Shown one piece after another: positions 59,319-62,090 of a DNA stretch of 62,090 nt. Under the pieces are notes generated by a model. The model made no database searches. It had not been told where the DNA came from and saw only the letters and a program-made list of their open reading frames with translations. Position 1 is the stretch's first letter. Each line of letters starts with the position of its first letter. A program made the position numbers and the translations under genes. Origin of the DNA: Clostridia bacterium (GTDB lineage: Bacteria; Bacillota; Clostridia; Christensenellales; Borkfalkiaceae); NCBI GenBank assembly GCA_017886895.1, contig JAGHJD010000076.1:1-62090 (forward strand), given 5' to 3'.

Positions 59319-60656
59319 ATGCTTGAGAAGAAAGTTTTCGGTATGATCTCCCTCGGCTGCGACAAGAACCGCGTGGACGCGGAGCGGCTGCTCGGGCTGA
59401 TCCGCGGGCGCGGTTACCGCGTGACCGCGGACGCCGCCGAGGCGAATATCCTCATCGTCAACACCTGCTCCTTTTTGGAGAGCGCGCGGAAGGAGGCGAT
59501 CGAAACCGTTCTGGACTGCAACGCCTACCGCGGCGGGAACCTCGAAAAGATCGTCGTGAGCGGCTGTCTGCCGCAGAAGTTTATCGGCGAACTCTTCCCC
59601 GCTCTCACAGAGGGGGACGTGTTTCTCGGATGCGGCGATGCGGACAAGCTGTTCGACGCGCTGGAATGCTCTTATACCGAAGGGCGCGTGAACGCCGTGG
59701 GGCAGGGGAAAGAGACGGACGCACCGCGCGTTCTTACTACGCCGCTGCACTATGCCTATCTGAAGATCGCGGACGGATGCAGCAATCACTGTACATATTG
59801 CCTGATCCCGAAGATCCGCGGAAAATACCGCTCGTATCCCATGGAACAGCTCATTGCGGAGGCGGAGAATTTAGGGGAGCTGTCCGAGCTAATTCTTGTC
59901 GCGCAGGACACCACGCGTTACGGCGAGGACCTGTACGGAAGGCGCAGGCTGGTCGACCTTATCCGCGCCCTGACTGCGCTTGAAAATATCGGTTCGGTGC
60001 GGCTCTTGTACTGCTATCCCGACGTGATCGACGACGAGCTTATCGAAGAGCTTGCGCGCAACGAAAAACTTGTAAAATACCTCGACATCCCTCTCCAACA
60101 CAGCGAAGACAGGGTGCTGAAACTGATGAACCGCAAGGGTACGCGCGCAGAGTACGCGGCGCTCTTGGAAAAGCTGCGGGCGCGCGTTCCCGGGATCGCA
60201 CTCCGTTCCACGTTCATTGCGGGCTTTCCAACAGAGACGGAGGAGGAAGTGCTCGCCCTCGCGTCCTTTCTGCGGGAGCAGAAACTTGACAACTGCGGCT
60301 TTTTCGCCTATTCGCGCGAACCGGATACGCCCGCATACAAACTTAAGGGACAGATCCCCGCGCGGGAGAAACATCGCCGCGTGAAGTTTCTGTACAAAGT
60401 ACAGCGCGAACTTGCGCTTTCCGCGCAAAAGCGGCGCGTCGGTTCTGTCGAGCGGGTGCTGTGCGACGGCGTGGATTACGAGCGGGAATACTTTGTCGGG
60501 CGGACGTACCGCAGCGCGCCCGAGATCGACGGAGTCGTCTGTTTCCATGCGGCGGAGGCGCAGCAGGGCGAATGGTACGATGTGAAGATTACGCGCGCCG
60601 ACGCATACGACTTGTACGGCGAAACGGAGGATTATAAAGATGAATCTGCCCAATAG
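59319..60656 (+). CDS. rimO: Ribosomal protein S12 methylthiotransferase
   Basis: Radical SAM enzyme adding a methylthio group to an aspartate of S12. 445 residues from ATG 59319 (the frame upstream belongs to overlap with ftsK). N-terminal MTTase cysteines in ISLGCDKNRVDAERLLG, VNTCSFLESARKEAI and VVSGCLPQKF. Radical SAM cysteines in IADGCSNHCTYCLIPKIRG (154, 158, 161). C-terminal TRAM domain from about 375. RimO is chosen over MiaB by the ISLGCDKNRVD and IPKIRGKYRS forms. It overlaps pgsA by 17 nt. Confidence 0.94.
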   Translation: MLEKKVFGMISLGCDKNRVDAERLLGLIRGRGYRVTADAAEANILIVNTCSFLESARKEAIETVLDCNAYRGGNLEKIVVSGCLPQKFIGELFPALTEGDVFLGCGDADKLFDALECSYTEGRVNAVGQGKETDAPRVLTTPLHYAYLKIADGCSNHCTYCLIPKIRGKYRSYPMEQLIAEAENLGELSELILVAQDTTRYGEDLYGRRRLVDLIRALTALENIGSVRLLYCYPDVIDDELIEELARNEKLVKYLDIPLQHSEDRVLKLMNRKGTRAEYAALLEKLRARVPGIALRSTFIAGFPTETEEEVLALASFLREQKLDNCGFFAYSREPDTPAYKLKGQIPAREKHRRVKFLYKVQRELALSAQKRRVGSVERVLCDGVDYEREYFVGRTYRSAPEIDGVVCFHAAEAQQGEWYDVKITRADAYDLYGETEDYKDESAQ

Positions 60657-61266
60657 GATAACGCTTTCGCGCATCATGCTCATCCCTGTCTTTATCGTCG
60701 TGTTTTTTCTCGACGTGATCCCGCAGGGGTACAACTATCTCGTGGCGGCGATCGTCTTTGCGGCCGCGGCGTTCACCGACTTTCTGGACGGGCACATAGC
60801 GCGCAGCCGCGGGCTCGTGACGAACCTCGGCAAGTTTCTCGACCCGATCGCGGATAAGGTGCTCGTCTCCACGGCGCTCATCCTCATCCTCGTGCGCGGC
60901 AATGCGGTCCTGCAGGTTCTCTGGGCGCAGGACTGGGTGCTGATCGCGGCGGGGTGCTGCGTTGCCGTCATTTTGGCACGCGAACTCATCGTGAGCGGGT
61001 TCCGCATGGTCGCAGCTTCCGCGGGGCTCGTGCTCGCAGCCGATAAGGTCGGTAAGTTCAAGACGGTTTTTCAGGATATTGCCGTCATCTTTCTGCTTGT
61101 CGGCGCCGTGTCGTTCGGCTCTGCCGCGGCGGGAGAGGTGCTCAACGGCATCGGGCTTGCCGCCCTTGCGATCGCCACGGTTCTGACGATCTGGTCGGGG
61201 ATCTCCTATATCGTGCGCAACAGGGCTGTCCTGCAGGAGAAAAAGGGCGAAGAGAGCAAAGCATGA
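60640..61266 (+). CDS. pgsA: CDP-diacylglycerol--glycerol-3-phosphate 3-phosphatidyltransferase
   Basis: Makes phosphatidylglycerol phosphate. 208 residues with about five to six membrane helices. MNLPNRITLSRIMLIPVFIV start, and the CDP-alcohol transferase motif DFLDGHIARSRGLVTNLGKF followed by LDPIADKVL (D-G-x2-A-R-x8-G-x3-D-x3-D). The rimO-pgsA-cinA order is common in Bacillota. It overlaps both neighbours. Confidence 0.95.
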   Translation: MNLPNRITLSRIMLIPVFIVVFFLDVIPQGYNYLVAAIVFAAAAFTDFLDGHIARSRGLVTNLGKFLDPIADKVLVSTALILILVRGNAVLQVLWAQDWVLIAAGCCVAVILARELIVSGFRMVAASAGLVLAADKVGKFKTVFQDIAVIFLLVGAVSFGSAAAGEVLNGIGLAALAIATVLTIWSGISYIVRNRAVLQEKKGEESKA

Positions 61267-62090
61267 AAAACGCCTGTATCGTTCTGCGCGACAATCGGGT
61301 GCTGTCGGACGGGGCGGATTTTCTTCCCCTTTTGAAGGTGCTGACGGAAGGAGGGTATCCGCAGGACAAAATTTTTTTGCTGAACGAAAGAGACAGCCGC
61401 GAATTTGCGCAGACCTTTGTCGAGTGCAAGAATTTTTTTGAAAACTTGTTTGTCTTTGCGCCGCAGGATTCTCTCGGCGCCGTTCGTTCGCAGGCTGCTG
61501 AACTTTTAAAGTGCGAGCCCGCGCCTGTCATGGAGACGGGGCAGAAGAGTTGTTTCGTCTTTCCGTCGGGGAGAGAGGGTGAGCGCGCCGTGCGGGCAGA
61601 GATCCTTCCGAATCTCGAAAAAAAATACGGCGGCGATACGGTGCGCGCGGTCTTTCGGTGTGTCGGTGCGCCGCGGGAGCGTGCAGAGGCTGTCCTCACA
61701 GAAATAAAGCACCGCGGCGAAGGTGCGTTCGACGCCGTCTATTCTGAGACGTTCGGCGACGGGCGGCTGGAACTTCGCTACAGTGCGCAGACGCCTGCCC
61801 GCGATGCGGACGAATTGCTCCGCTTTTGCACTGCCGGATTGAACGATTATCTCTACGCGCTCGACGATACGCCGCTGCACATGCGGGTTGCAGAACTTCT
61901 GAAACTGCGCGGCAAAAAATTGTGCGTTGCCGAGTCCTTTACAGGTGGGGGCGTCACAAGGCGTCTCGTCTCCGTCCCGGGGGTCAGCGAAGTGCTCGAA
62001 GAGGGGATCGTCGCCTATGCGAACGAGGCGAAGATGCGCAGGCTCGGCGTGCGCGGGGAGACATTGGTGACGCACGGCGCTGTGTCGGAC
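61263..62090 (+). CDS. cinA: CinA-family protein (5' part; runs off the window)
   Basis: ATG 61263 overlaps the pgsA stop (ATGA); the frame is open to the last base (276 codons). The C-terminal part is the CinA-C / NMN deamidase domain: KLCVAESFTGGGVTRRLVSV, then EEGIVAYANEAKMRRLGVRG and GAVSD. The N-terminal 190 residues correspond to the MoaB-like and middle domains, but the usual N-terminal GTELLLG-type start is not evident (it reads ACIVLRDNRVLSDGADFLPL), so that domain looks strongly diverged. The family repairs pyridine nucleotides, and cinA often sits between pgsA and recA. Confidence 0.85.
   Translation, partial: MKNACIVLRDNRVLSDGADFLPLLKVLTEGGYPQDKIFLLNERDSREFAQTFVECKNFFENLFVFAPQDSLGAVRSQAAELLKCEPAPVMETGQKSCFVFPSGREGERAVRAEILPNLEKKYGGDTVRAVFRCVGAPRERAEAVLTEIKHRGEGAFDAVYSETFGDGRLELRYSAQTPARDADELLRFCTAGLNDYLYALDDTPLHMRVAELLKLRGKKLCVAESFTGGGVTRRLVSVPGVSEVLEEGIVAYANEAKMRRLGVRGETLVTHGAVSD

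Overview
The window is a gene-dense, high-GC (roughly 58-60% by eye) bacterial chromosome segment with no rRNA, tRNA, prophage, insertion sequence or CRISPR array that I could recognise. It looks like an anaerobic Clostridia-type Bacillota with a DAP-type wall. The evidence is a Trp T-box, THF and ZTP riboswitches, a PyrR attenuator, SpoVG and SpoVB-like proteins, pyruvate formate-lyase with its activase, the NAD-linked PyrK/PyrD dihydroorotate dehydrogenase, meso-DAP dehydrogenase and a DNPR-type MurE. An uncultured gut lineage (for example near Christensenellales) would fit, but that placement is only a guess.

Layout. 1-3.7 kb: 3' end of uvrB, then uvrA. 3.8-9.9 kb: DUF421/DUF4363 membrane pair (minus), folate ECF component folT behind a THF riboswitch, a SpoVB-like flippase (minus), a LysM protein, an unrecognised Cys/Gly-tailed protein, a small zinc-ribbon ORF and a metallophosphoesterase. 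9.9-16.3 kb: PyrR-attenuated pyrimidine operon pyrR-B-C-E-F-K-D. 16.3-19.6 kb (minus): polysaccharide deacetylase lipoprotein, then a TetR-controlled operon of two aldo/keto reductases, one frameshifted. 19.7-24.2 kb: lone TrpB2-type gene under a Trp T-box, galM, a YfcE-like phosphodiesterase, ddh. 24.3-28.5 kb: ZTP riboswitch-pflB-pflA, and a thioredoxin-reductase-like flavoprotein (minus). 28.8-35.6 kb: polyamine operon speD-speA-speE-speB-CASDH-nspC behind a long structured leader that ends in an intrinsic terminator. 35.8-51.3 kb: rpsT (minus), murI, and a division/wall (dcw) cluster mraZ-rsmH-ftsL-ftsI-murE-mraY-murD-ftsW-murA-ftsQ-ftsA-ftsZ. 51.4-62.1 kb: spoVG (minus), murC, a DUF815 ATPase (minus), ilvC, ftsK, rimO, pgsA, and cinA running off the end.

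How the genes work together. The dcw genes, murI, murC, ddh and the flippase make and export DAP-type peptidoglycan precursors and drive septation. The folate (THF) and ZTP riboswitches tie folate uptake and formate production to one-carbon status. The polyamine operon encodes both known aminopropyl-donor routes to spermidine (decarboxylated SAM and aspartate-semialdehyde) with only one decarboxylase and one ureohydrolase.

The most interesting observations are: (1) this dual-route polyamine operon and its unassigned leader RNA; (2) a short repeat, AGTACTATG often followed by CGCATAA, found six times just downstream of stop codons; (3) a dcw cluster lacking murF, murG and murB, with murA after ftsW; and (4) three MraZ boxes at exact 10-bp spacing around the mraZ -35 element.
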